From the NCBI GenBank assembly GCA_038249195.1, contig JBBRWM010000016.1, positions 1-12,266 on the forward strand: a stretch of 12,266 nt of DNA, written 5' to 3'. The position numbers and the translations under genes were made by a program. Positions 1 to 6,594 of this stretch are shown in pieces. Position 1 is the first letter of the stretch. Each line of letters begins with the position of its first letter. The DNA comes from JAOUEA01 sp038249195. Its GTDB lineage: Bacteria > Actinomycetota > UBA4738 > HRBIN12. A model generated the notes under the pieces. It had not been told where the DNA came from. It saw only the letters and a program-made list of their open reading frames with translations, and searched no databases.

Positions 1-235
1 CCACCACCGCCTCGTGCACGAGCTGGGCTGGTCGGTGCGGCGCGGAGCAGGTGGCCACCTGCGATGGCTGCGACCCGACGGCACCCGCTACCGAGCCGGG
101 CCCGAGCCGGAGCCTTTGCCGGAGTTGGTGCCCGAGCCGGACCGTTTCCCGGAGCCCGTGCCATTGCCCGAGCCGTTCCTTGATGCGCCCTCCTTCACCG
201 GGCACCGTCCATCGGAGTTGGCCGGAACCGGCTGA
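1..235 (+). CDS. HNH endonuclease (DUF222/13E12-type), 3' fragment
   Basis: The reading frame is open from the window edge (codons in register from base 2) and ends at TGA 233-235, so only the last 77 residues are visible. They begin HHRLVHELGW and continue through RWLRPDGTRY. This resembles the end of the HNH nuclease domain in actinobacterial DUF222 proteins, where a C-R-x-HH-x(2)-HE-x-GW stretch follows the metal-binding histidines and a PDG-x-x-Y strand comes next. The remaining 40 or so residues are a Pro/Glu-rich low-complexity tail with repeated PEP and LPE units, probably disordered. The family is often multi-copy and is thought to cut DNA; its biological role is mostly unknown. It converges on the exporter operon. 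The family call is an inference from a short C-terminal match, since the DUF222 domain lies outside the window. Confidence 0.78.
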   Translation, partial: HHRLVHELGWSVRRGAGGHLRWLRPDGTRYRAGPEPEPLPELVPEPDRFPEPVPLPEPFLDAPSFTGHRPSELAGTG

Positions 236-292
236 CCTGACCAGCCCCCGGGCAGCCTGTTCGGGCCTATCGGCGACGGCGGGGCGCCGCCC

Positions 293-1066
293 TTACACCG
301 AGCGCTGGTAGCTCCTGAACGCCCGGGTCGCGAACGCGGTGGCGGCGACGAGCAGGAGGGCGAGCAACCCGGCTCGCACGCCGATGTAGCCCCAGTTCAG
401 GGAGCCCGTTGCGGCGTTGCGGCCTGCCTCGACCGCCCAGTTGACGGGGTTGTACCGGCTGATCTTCTGCATCCAGCCGGGCATCAGATCCTGCTGCATG
501 AACGTGGCCGACGTGAACGACAGCGGCAGCACGATGAACTGCACAAGCCCGATGAGGGTTTCCTCCTTGCGCGCCAGCAGCGCGATCCCGTTCGAGAAGG
601 CGGCGAACGCCATGCCGAGCAGCGCCGCAACGCCGATCAGGACGAGCGCGCCCACGATGCCGTTGGAGAAGTCGGCGCCCACCAACAGCGCGAGTCCCAC
701 GATGACCACGGATTGCACCGCGATGTTGAAGGCGCCGTTCGCGATCCGCCCGGCGATCAACGAGCTGCGCCGCACGGGCGTCACCAGCAGACGATCCATC
801 ACGCCGCGGTCGAGGTCCTGGATCGTCGCCATCCCGTTCCAACCTGAGGAGAAGAGCGCCACCATGATCACGATCCCGGGCGCCAGGAAGTCCACGTAGG
901 AGCCTCCCGTGAAGCCCGGAACGTTCGCGATGCTCTTGAACAACGCGCCGAACAACAGCAGCCAGATGATCGGCTGCACCAGGGTGATCGCGACGTACCA
1001 GGGCTGCCGCAGGAACGCCCGCAGGTCGCGGAGCGTGAGCGGCCAGGTTTGGGCCAGCGCCGTCAT
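293..1066 (-). CDS. ABC-2 type exporter permease (DrrB-like)
   Basis: This 257-residue membrane protein is the transmembrane half of an ABC exporter, probably for drugs or lipids. It has about six hydrophobic segments, near residues 25-45, 60-80, 112-131, 139-165, 173-192 and 228-248. The charged stretch QDLDRGVMDRLLVTPVRR (83-100) between segments two and three is the usual cytoplasmic coupling region of ABC-2 permeases, and the late NPVNW motif (206-210) is also typical. The start at 1066 is chosen because a strong GGAGGTG ribosome site precedes it and because it overlaps the ATPase stop (TGATG, one shared base). A longer in-frame reading up to 1282 would lie inside the ATPase gene and lacks family similarity. 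The pair is therefore translationally coupled. The substrate cannot be inferred. Confidence 0.93.
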   Translation of the reverse strand: MTALAQTWPLTLRDLRAFLRQPWYVAITLVQPIIWLLLFGALFKSIANVPGFTGGSYVDFLAPGIVIMVALFSSGWNGMATIQDLDRGVMDRLLVTPVRRSSLIAGRIANGAFNIAVQSVVIVGLALLVGADFSNGIVGALVLIGVAALLGMAFAAFSNGIALLARKEETLIGLVQFIVLPLSFTSATFMQQDLMPGWMQKISRYNPVNWAVEAGRNAATGSLNWGYIGVRAGLLALLLVAATAFATRAFRSYQRSV

Positions 1067-2073
1067 CAAGACACCTCCACCATCTCGTGACCGGGCCGCG
1101 TCTGAGCGCTCCCGGCGTCGGAACCCGCGTGATCGAACGTGCGCCCGGTGAGCCGCAGGTACACGTCGTCCAACGACGGGCGACTGATCGTGACGGACGA
1201 GACGGCGATGCCGCGCCCGTCCAGCGACTGGAGCACGGCGGGGATCGCGCGCGCCCCGTCGTCGACGCGGGCCCGGACCCAACGGCCCTCCCCCGCCACC
1301 TCACGCACCTCCGGCAGTTCCAGCAGCGCCGTGCGGGCCAGCTCGTCGGCGGCGTCGGCGGCGAGCTCGAGCTGCAGCGCCTCGCCGTGAAGACCGCCCT
1401 TCAACTCCGCCGGACTCCCCTCGGCCACCACGCGACCTCGGTCCACGATGGCCAGGCGCGCCGCGAGCCGGTCCGCCTCTTCCAGGTAGTGCGTCGTGAG
1501 CAGGATCGTGAGTCCCTCCTGCTCGTTCAGCCGGGCGATCTCCCCCCACATCTCTGCGCGAACCTCCGGGTCCAGACCCGTCGTCGGCTCGTCCAGGAAC
1601 AGCACGCTCGGGCGATGGACGAGCGCCGTGGCGATGTCGAGGCGGCGCTGCATCCCACCCGAGTACGTGCGCACCGCGCGCCGCCCCGCGTCGGCCAGCC
1701 CGAAGCTCCCGAGGAGCTCGTCCGCACGCGCCTGAACCTCGCGGCCGCTCATGCCGAACAGCTGGCCTTGCAGCACGAGGTTCTCCCGGCCCGTCGCGTC
1801 GGGATCCACGCCCGCCTTCTGGGCGACAACCCCGATCGTGCGTCGCACGCGCTCGGCGTCCCGCCGCACGTCGTGCCCGCCCACGCGCGCCATGCCCTCG
1901 TCCGCACGCGACAGCGTCGTGAGGATCTTCACGGCGGTCGATTTTCCCGCCCCGTTCGGGCCCAGCAAGCCGAAGATCGAACCCTCGGCCACGCCGAACG
2001 TGAGACCGTCGAGCGCCCGGACGTCGCCCGGGTAGGTCTTGACGAGGCCTGTCGCCTCGATCGCGGTGTTCAT
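1066..2073 (-). CDS. ABC exporter ATP-binding protein (DrrA-like)
   Basis: This 335-residue ATPase energises the adjacent permease. Visible motifs in order: Walker A GPNGAGKS (38-45), Q-loop Gln85, signature YSGGMQRR (137-144), Walker B VLFLDEP (157-163), D-loop TGLDP (165-169) and H-loop His195. After the nucleotide domain a C-terminal segment of roughly 110 residues contains SLDDVYLRLTGR, the hallmark ending of DrrA-type daunorubicin-resistance ATPases. ATG 2073 is preceded by GGAGGTGAGG at a good distance; upstream in-frame codons run into the divergent regulator gene. The ATPase is first in a two-gene operon with a coupled permease downstream, and a MarR regulator is divergently encoded. 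This suggests ligand-inducible efflux, though the substrate is unknown. All catalytic residues appear intact. Confidence 0.95.
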   Translation of the reverse strand: MNTAIEATGLVKTYPGDVRALDGLTFGVAEGSIFGLLGPNGAGKSTAVKILTTLSRADEGMARVGGHDVRRDAERVRRTIGVVAQKAGVDPDATGRENLVLQGQLFGMSGREVQARADELLGSFGLADAGRRAVRTYSGGMQRRLDIATALVHRPSVLFLDEPTTGLDPEVRAEMWGEIARLNEQEGLTILLTTHYLEEADRLAARLAIVDRGRVVAEGSPAELKGGLHGEALQLELAADAADELARTALLELPEVREVAGEGRWVRARVDDGARAIPAVLQSLDGRGIAVSSVTISRPSLDDVYLRLTGRTFDHAGSDAGSAQTRPGHEMVEVS

Positions 2074-2121
2074 GACATCCTCACCTCCGCTCTCCTCACG
2101 GCATCGCTCCGGCCGGTGAGG

Positions 2122-2127
2122 TATACT
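2122..2127 (+). promoter_or_regulatory. Possible -10 box of marR
   Basis: TATACT on the plus strand is one base from the TATAAT consensus and lies 40 bp before the marR ATG. No convincing -35 box is found 16-19 bp upstream, so the promoter would be weak or activator-dependent. The box overlaps the left arm of the ATACT/AGTAT inverted repeat, as expected for autoregulation. Confidence 0.35.
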
Positions 2128-2165
2128 TATCTCGAATGGTGAGTATCTTAGAAAGTGAGAGATAC
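2123..2165. promoter_or_regulatory. Candidate MarR operators: two overlapping inverted repeats
   Basis: Two inverted repeats are visible in the shared marR/exporter promoter region. One is ATACT (2123-2127) facing AGTAT (2142-2146), with partial symmetry continuing inward. The other is GTATCT (2143-2148) facing AGATAC (2160-2165), whose arms fall on the -10 edge and spacer of the exporter promoter. GTGAG also recurs three times (2116, 2139 and 2155 areas). MarR dimers bind such palindromes of roughly 16-24 bp, so occupancy would block exporter transcription and probably autorepress marR. The sites are seen directly; protein binding is inferred. Confidence 0.5.
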
Positions 2166-2174
2166 GAATGTCAA
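2145..2174 (-). promoter_or_regulatory. Sigma70-type promoter of the ABC exporter operon
   Basis: On the minus strand there is a perfect -35 TTGACA (complement of 2169-2174), an 18-bp spacer and a -10 TAAGAT (complement of 2145-2150). The predicted transcript start is near 2138, giving a leader of about 65 nt before the ATPase ATG at 2073. The -35 box lies inside the first codons of the divergent marR gene, so the regulator's start region doubles as promoter DNA. Assignment rests on consensus match only. Confidence 0.65.
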
Positions 2175-2827
2175 GGGAATCTCGGACGGACCTTCTCGCG
2201 TCTCTCGGGAACGAGGTTCGCGCGCAGCAGAACGCGGTGGAGCTCGTCGACGAGGCGGCCTGCCAGCTGATGGGCGTGAACCGCACGGACGGCCGGTGCC
2301 TCGACATCATCGACCAGCACGGGCGCATCACGGCCGGCGACCTGGCGCGGGAGAGCGCGCTGTCTACCGGCGCCGTCACCGCCGTGCTGGACCGCCTCGA
2401 GGCAGCCGGGCACATCGCGCGCGTCCGCGACGATGGGGACCGTCGCAGGGTGTTCGTTGAGGTGACGCCCGACACCCTCGCCCGCATGCACGAGCTGTAC
2501 GCACCGGTCGTCGAGCACTCCGCGGAGCGCCTTTCGACCTACACGATCGACGAGCTGGTCCTGCTGCGCAACTTCGTGCGGATGGCCAAGGAGATCACGA
2601 CGGAGCACGCCGAGCGCCTGCACGTCACGCTCGACGCCACGCACGCACGGGAGGGGACGGTGAACCGGGTACGCCGCACGGCCAGGGAAGCCCAGCGCGA
2701 CGTGAAGAGCGCCGTCGGTGAGGTCAAGCGGGCCGCGAAAGAAGCGAAGACCGAGGTCAAGCGGGCCGCCAAGGACGCGAAGATCGAGGTGAAGACGGAG
2801 ATCAAGCGGACGGTCAAGGGCCGCTGA
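2168..2827 (+). CDS. MarR-family regulator with Lys-rich C-terminal repeat tail
   Basis: This is a 219-residue winged-helix repressor. The DNA-binding domain spans about residues 42-100: LARESALSTGAVTAVLDRLE is the helix-turn-helix and recognition helix, and HIARVRDDGDRRRVFVEVT is the wing with the MarR signature DxRxR-like turn. Flanking helices (10-35 and 105-150) would form the dimer interface. The typical MarR protein has about 140-170 residues; here roughly 55 extra residues follow (164-219). They carry 10 Lys in the last 44 residues and 11-residue repeats beginning VKRAAKEAKTE (186), VKRAAKDAKIE (197) and VKTEIKRTVKG (208). Such a basic helix resembles histone-H1-like tails and may bind DNA non-specifically, which is an inference. 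ATG 2168 has a weak GAGAG ribosome site. It diverges from the exporter operon, its likely target. Confidence 0.88.
   Translation: MSRESRTDLLASLGNEVRAQQNAVELVDEAACQLMGVNRTDGRCLDIIDQHGRITAGDLARESALSTGAVTAVLDRLEAAGHIARVRDDGDRRRVFVEVTPDTLARMHELYAPVVEHSAERLSTYTIDELVLLRNFVRMAKEITTEHAERLHVTLDATHAREGTVNRVRRTAREAQRDVKSAVGEVKRAAKEAKTEVKRAAKDAKIEVKTEIKRTVKGR
2720..2769 (+). repeat. 33-bp period direct repeat in marR tail
   Basis: A 17-base identical segment (gaggtcaagcgggccgc) occurs at 2720-2736 and again at 2753-2769, exactly 33 bp apart. The intervening bases are similar but not identical. The period equals 11 codons and encodes the repeated Lys/Ala helix units of the MarR tail, suggesting growth of the tail by in-frame duplication. 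Confidence 0.75.
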
Positions 2828-2932
2828 TCGAACGCCTCGCGCCGTGCGATATCATGGCCGGCACGAGGCGGCTCCGCATCCGCTCGCAGTCGCTCGGCCT
2901 CGCACCGGCCCGTACTCCAGGAGGTCCCGTCC

Positions 2933-3439
2933 ATGACCCGTGTTCTCGCCCGGCGCGCCACGCTACCGGCGCTCGCCGCCGCGGCCGTGATGGTGCTCGG
3001 CGCCTGCTCTTCCTCCTCCGACGACACGTCCTCGTCGGCGGCCACGCCCACCGGCGTGGTCGCCTCGTCGGCGTCGACGTCGTCTTCAGCCGCCGACGAG
3101 TGCGCCGCGCTCCAGACGCTGCAGGACTCGATCCGGTCGCTGCTGGCGGTCCAGCCGGTCCAAGAAGGCGTCCAGGGCGTGCAGGACGCGCTGACCCAGG
3201 TGGGCGACGACATCGGACCCGCTGCGAGCGCGGCCTCCTCGGAGCTCGCGCCACAGATCGACGCGCTGAAGCAGGCCGTGCAGGCGATGTCGGACACGAT
3301 CTCGAACGCCGGCACTGCCGGCGCGGCGACCACCGCGACGCAGCTGGCGTCGGAGCTTCCTGCGGTGGGGACGGCCTGGGGCGGGCTGACGTCGGCGGCC
3401 GCCGACATGGACTGCGGCCTCGCCTCGCCCTCAGCTTGA
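2933..3439 (+). CDS. Putative secreted lipoprotein, unknown function
   Basis: This 168-residue protein is not assigned to a named family. The N-terminus is a lipoprotein signal peptide: basic n-region (MTRVLARR), hydrophobic Ala/Val core (13-22) and lipobox LGAC with Cys25 as the lipidated residue. A Ser/Thr/Ala-rich linker (26-53) follows, typical of actinobacterial surface lipoproteins. The mature part (54-168) is mostly predicted helix with heptad-like Leu/Val spacing. It contains one Cys near each end (Cys56 in DECAAL and the Cys in MDCGL near the C-terminus), which could form a disulfide outside the membrane. An AGGAGG ribosome site sits 9 bases before ATG 2933. The 105-bp gap upstream contains TATCAT (2850-2855) as a possible -10 box, without a clear -35. 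Its 3' end overlaps the DUF389 gene by 9 bp. Confidence 0.8.
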   Translation: MTRVLARRATLPALAAAAVMVLGACSSSSDDTSSSAATPTGVVASSASTSSSAADECAALQTLQDSIRSLLAVQPVQEGVQGVQDALTQVGDDIGPAASAASSELAPQIDALKQAVQAMSDTISNAGTAGAATTATQLASELPAVGTAWGGLTSAAADMDCGLASPSA

Positions 3440-3441
3440 GG
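3429..3441. terminator. Small hairpin over facing stop codons
   Basis: CCTCA (3429-3433), loop GCT and TGAGG (3437-3441) form a perfect 5-bp stem. It contains the TGA of the lipoprotein gene on one arm and the complementary stop of the DUF389 gene on the other. No T-run follows on either strand, so intrinsic termination is doubtful; a weak bidirectional stop or chance pairing are both possible. Confidence 0.25.
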
Positions 3442-4516
3442 AGGGGATGACCACGATCTCGCTCTGAACGAGCGAGACGTGCACGGTGACGTCGGGGCGC
3501 GCCGCGTGGATCCTCGAAGCGACATCGCGCGCGACGGCCTCGCCGCTCGACGGAGGTCCCTCCAGCGTCACGCTCACGACGTCGCCGCTCGCGTCGACGG
3601 AGGCGAGTTGGACACCGGTGCCGGCAAGCGCGCTGCTCGCCCTGCTCCTGATCGCGTACTCGAGCCGCGTGTCCCCGGCGATGCGGGATCCGGTGATGGC
3701 GAGCGGGATCGCGATGAGCGCCGTGGCCACGGCGATGACGATCGCGGCGGGCCGTCGGCTCGTTCGACGCTGGGCGAACGCAACGCGGCCGTAGCCCATG
3801 ATCGCGAGCAGGCCGCCACCGGCGATCAGGATCGCGAGGAAGTTGGTAATGAACAGCAGCATCGCGCCGGCCGACGCACTCGGGTCGTGGTTGGCGAGCA
3901 TGATGCCCACCACGCACAGGGGCGGCACCAACGAGATGGCGATCGCGACGCCCGGCAGCGTGTCCGAAACGTTGCGACGACTGAGCGCGAACCCGCCCGC
4001 GGCCCCGCTGGCGAGCGCCACGATGAGGTCGGAGAGCCGGGGGCTCACGCGGCCCGCCACCTGGGCGTTCGTGGTGGCGTCCACCACTGCGGGACTCGCC
4101 AGGCCCAACAGGAACGACAACCCGACCGCCGCCGCGACGCCGGCGAGCACCGTGAGCAGGCCGCGGCCGAGATGGGCGAGGTCGCCGGTCACGACGGCCA
4201 GCGCGCTGGCCATGATCGGCGTCATGAGGGGCGCGACGATCATGGCGCCGATCACCGTCGCCGTGGAGTCCGTGATCACGCCTCCCGAGGCGATGACCAC
4301 CGACAGCACGAGCAGGACGCCGAACCTGACGTAGGGATCGCGGCCGCCCTCGCGGTCGAACCAGAGCTTGTCCGCGAGGTCGTCGAGGTCATCGCGCCCC
4401 ACCGGCCCTCCGTGGATGAGCTCACCGAGGGATGTCATCCGTCCGGCGGGCCGGCGTGGCTCCTCATGATCGGTCTGCATCTGCTCCTGTTCCCCGGACG
4501 GCGGCCTGGAACGCAT
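3431..4516 (-). CDS. DUF389 family integral membrane protein
   Basis: This 361-residue polytopic protein matches the DUF389 family (TIGR00341-like), whose molecular role is not established. After a polar N-terminus (1-60) come hydrophobic segments near 64-81, 86-109, 117-139, 163-178, 188-207, 217-241 and 256-275. Family hallmarks are SGGVITDSTATVIGAMIVAP (77-96), continuing into LMTPIM and VVTGD, and LPGVAIAISLVPPLCVVG (187-204). A soluble C-terminal domain of about 85 residues follows. The start at 4516 is preceded by GAGG eight bases upstream. ATG 4522 is too close to that site, and ATG 4480 or 4438 would give shorter products that keep the membrane core. It is convergent with the lipoprotein gene and divergent from the phosphotransferase gene. 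The long in-frame extension upstream into the phosphotransferase region is not coding. Confidence 0.88.
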   Translation of the reverse strand: MRSRPPSGEQEQMQTDHEEPRRPAGRMTSLGELIHGGPVGRDDLDDLADKLWFDREGGRDPYVRFGVLLVLSVVIASGGVITDSTATVIGAMIVAPLMTPIMASALAVVTGDLAHLGRGLLTVLAGVAAAVGLSFLLGLASPAVVDATTNAQVAGRVSPRLSDLIVALASGAAGGFALSRRNVSDTLPGVAIAISLVPPLCVVGIMLANHDPSASAGAMLLFITNFLAILIAGGGLLAIMGYGRVAFAQRRTSRRPAAIVIAVATALIAIPLAITGSRIAGDTRLEYAIRSRASSALAGTGVQLASVDASGDVVSVTLEGPPSSGEAVARDVASRIHAARPDVTVHVSLVQSEIVVIPSSS

Positions 4517-4599
4517 GAGCATATCCTCGAACGACGGCCGGGCTCGGCGCGCCGTGTCTTCCCCGCCCCGATGGATACGCTCCGATGGGAGTTGGACCT

Positions 4600-5403
4600 G
4601 TGACGGATCCTGAGGAGGTCCCCCTCTCCGGCGGGGTGGCGCACCCCGGCGCGGTCGTGCGAGTGGGCGCCACCGTGCGACGGCCGGCGGGTCCGCACAC
4701 GGCGTCGATCGTGGCGCTGCACGAGTACCTGATCGATGCCGGATTCGACGGCGTGGCCGAGCCGCTCGGGTTGGATGCGCGCGGCCGCGAAACGTGGTCC
4801 TACATCGAAGGCGACGTGCCGATCCCGCCGTTCCCGGCCTGGTCCATGACGGACCCGGCGTTGGCGAGCGTTGCGCGGTTGCTGCGCCGCTACCACGAAG
4901 CCGCGGTCGGGTTCGATCCAGCGCCGTACACCTGGTCTGACGAGATGGCCGACCCGCGCGGCGGCACGCTGGTGGTGCACGCCGACGTGTGCCCGGAGAA
5001 CGTGGTGTTCCGCGACGGGAAGGCAACCGCGCTCCTGGATTTCGACTTCGCCGCCCCCGGACGAGCGGTGTGGGACGTGGTGGCCACCGCCGGGATGTGG
5101 GCGCCGCGGTACGGCCGCGAGACGCGCACCCCCAGCATGGAGGATCTCGACTCGATCGCGCGCACACGCGTGTTCGTGGACGCCTACGGCCTGGACGCGG
5201 GCGGGCGCGCGGCCTTCATCGAGACGGGCCGCGAGCGGCTGGGGACAGGCTTCCTCCAGCGGCGCGTGGCCGCGGGCGAGCCGCAATTCATCGCGATGTG
5301 GGAGGCGCAGGGCGGCGCCGAGGAGGACGCGCGGCGACATGCGTGGCTGGACGCGAACGAAGACGGACTGCGCGACGCCCTCGGCCTCGAGGTGCGGTCC
5401 TAG
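4600..5403 (+). CDS. APH/choline-kinase-like phosphotransferase
   Basis: This 267-residue cytoplasmic kinase-like protein belongs to the aminoglycoside phosphotransferase superfamily (Pfam APH). The catalytic loop HADVCPENVVF gives the Brenner motif HxDx(4)N: His127, Asp129 as presumed base, Asn134. LLDFDFA follows, with Asp147 in the metal-binding DFD position. The N-lobe opens with GGVAHPGAVVRVGATVRRP and YIEGDVP, common in actinobacterial APH-like enzymes. GTG 4600 is preferred because GGGAG lies eight bases before it; ATG 4585 in frame would add five residues without a ribosome site. The natural substrate may be a sugar, amino alcohol or aminoglycoside; the motifs do not say which. It converges on rplA with only 3 bp between stops, where rplJ would normally be. 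Confidence 0.88.
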   Translation: MTDPEEVPLSGGVAHPGAVVRVGATVRRPAGPHTASIVALHEYLIDAGFDGVAEPLGLDARGRETWSYIEGDVPIPPFPAWSMTDPALASVARLLRRYHEAAVGFDPAPYTWSDEMADPRGGTLVVHADVCPENVVFRDGKATALLDFDFAAPGRAVWDVVATAGMWAPRYGRETRTPSMEDLDSIARTRVFVDAYGLDAGGRAAFIETGRERLGTGFLQRRVAAGEPQFIAMWEAQGGAEEDARRHAWLDANEDGLRDALGLEVRS

Positions 5404-5406
5404 CGC

Positions 5407-6123
5407 TCAGGCGTGCGCGGCCTCGATGTCCTTGGCGTGCGAGGCGTCGATCCTCACGCTGGGCCCCATCGTGGACGACATCGCGAGGGTCTTGATGTAT
5501 CGGCCCTTCGCGGAGGCCGGGCGGATCTTCACGATCTCGTCCACCACCGCAAGGTAGTTCTGCAGCAATGCCGGCGCCTCGAACGACTTCTTGCCGAAGA
5601 TCAGGTGGATATTGCCGCCCTTGTCGGCTCGGTACTCCACCTTGCCTCCCTTGATGTCGGCAACGGCCTTGCCGATGTCGTTCGTCACCGTGCCCGTCTT
5701 CGGGTTGGGCATGAGCCCGCGCGGACCCAGGACGCGCCCGGCCTTGCCGACCGTCGCCATCATGTCGGGCGTGGCGACCGCCGCGTCGAAGTCGATCTCG
5801 CCTTTCATGACCTCTTCCACGAGCTCTTCACCGCCCACGACGTCGGCGCCGGCCTCTTTGGCCTCCCGCGCCTTCTCGCCCACGGCGAACACCCCCACGC
5901 GCACGGACTTGCCGCTGCCGTTGGGCAGCGACACCGTGCCGCGAAGGGCCTGGTCGGCCTTGCGCGTGTCGATCCCCAGGCGGAACGAGACCTCCACGGT
6001 CTCGTCGAACTTCGCGTCGGGGAACTTCTTCAACAGATCGATCGCCTCCCCCGGCTGGTACTCGCGCTCCAGGTCGAACATGCGGGCGGCGTTCTCGTAG
6101 CGCTTGCCATGCCCGATCGTCAT
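5407..6123 (-). CDS. rplA: 50S ribosomal protein L1
   Basis: This 238-residue L1 binds 23S rRNA at the L1 stalk, helps release E-site tRNA, and in many bacteria represses its own L11-L1 mRNA. The diagnostic segment VLGPRGLMPNPKTGTVT (131-147) is intact, followed by GGKVEYRADKGGNIHLIFGK (159-178). Length is normal for the family (about 229-240). ATG 6123 overlaps the rplK stop in an ATGA arrangement (4 bases shared), which implies translational coupling. The gene ends 3 bp from the convergent phosphotransferase stop. In most bacteria rplJ and rplL follow; here they do not, so the L10-L7/L12 genes must lie elsewhere. Confidence 0.98.
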   Translation of the reverse strand: MTIGHGKRYENAARMFDLEREYQPGEAIDLLKKFPDAKFDETVEVSFRLGIDTRKADQALRGTVSLPNGSGKSVRVGVFAVGEKAREAKEAGADVVGGEELVEEVMKGEIDFDAAVATPDMMATVGKAGRVLGPRGLMPNPKTGTVTNDIGKAVADIKGGKVEYRADKGGNIHLIFGKKSFEAPALLQNYLAVVDEIVKIRPASAKGRYIKTLAMSSTMGPSVRIDASHAKDIEAAHA

Positions 6124-6554
6124 GCCTGCACCTCCACGCCCATGGATCGCGCCGTGCCGGCGATGATGCGCATGGCCATGTCGACGTCGTTGGCGTTGAG
6201 GTCGTCCATCTTGCGTTCGGCGATGGTGCGGACCTGCGCCGCGCTCAGCATCGCGACCTTGTCGCGGTTGGGGATGGCCGAGCCCTTCTCGATGCCGGCC
6301 GCCTGCTTGATCAGCTCGGCGGCCGGCGGCTGCTTGGTGATGAAGGAGAACGAGCGGTCCTCGTAGATCGTGAGCTCAACGGGGATGACCTGACCGCTGT
6401 ACTGCTGCGTGGCCTCGTTGTACTGCTTGCAGAAATCCATGATGTTCACGCCGTGCTGACCCAGGGCCGTGCCCACGGGCGGGGCGGGGGTGGCGGCGCC
6501 GGCCTTGATCTGCAGCTTGACGAGCGCCATGACCTTCTTGTTCTTCGGTGCCAT
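6120..6554 (-). CDS. rplK: 50S ribosomal protein L11
   Basis: This 144-residue L11 forms the base of the factor-binding stalk with 23S rRNA helices 43-44. The N-terminal domain contains APPVGTALGQHGVNIMDFCK (24-43). Most L11 proteins read PPVGPALG there, so Thr29 replaces a usually conserved Pro close to the thiostrepton-sensitive region. The C-terminal rRNA-binding domain runs from about residue 75, with LSAAQVRTIAERKMDDLNA (103-121) and IIAGTARSMGV near the end. A strong AGGAGGTGA precedes ATG 6554. The gene is coupled to rplA by a 4-base overlap and separated from nusG by 169 bp containing a tandem 12-bp repeat. Confidence 0.98.
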   Translation of the reverse strand: MAPKNKKVMALVKLQIKAGAATPAPPVGTALGQHGVNIMDFCKQYNEATQQYSGQVIPVELTIYEDRSFSFITKQPPAAELIKQAAGIEKGSAIPNRDKVAMLSAAQVRTIAERKMDDLNANDVDMAMRIIAGTARSMGVEVQA

Positions 6555-6594
6555 GAAGCTTCACCTCCTGCGGTACGAACGGCCGCGAGGCCTC

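Noticed and set aside
277..289. CGGCG-GGG-CGCCG hairpin between the HNH gene and the ABC permease
   Set aside because: It is a short, all-GC stem without a T-run in a GC-rich background, so chance is likely.
4585..4599. Start of the phosphotransferase at ATG 4585
   Set aside because: There is no ribosome site before it, whereas GTG 4600 has GGGAG eight bases upstream. Still possible.
4517..5167. Upstream extension of the DUF389 frame to 5167
   Set aside because: It is Arg/Pro/Ser-rich antisense to the phosphotransferase and has no DUF389 similarity; the ribosome site supports 4516.
4600..5403. Acquired antibiotic-resistance gene
   Set aside because: There are no mobile elements nearby, base composition matches its neighbours, and the superfamily is mostly metabolic in soil actinobacteria.
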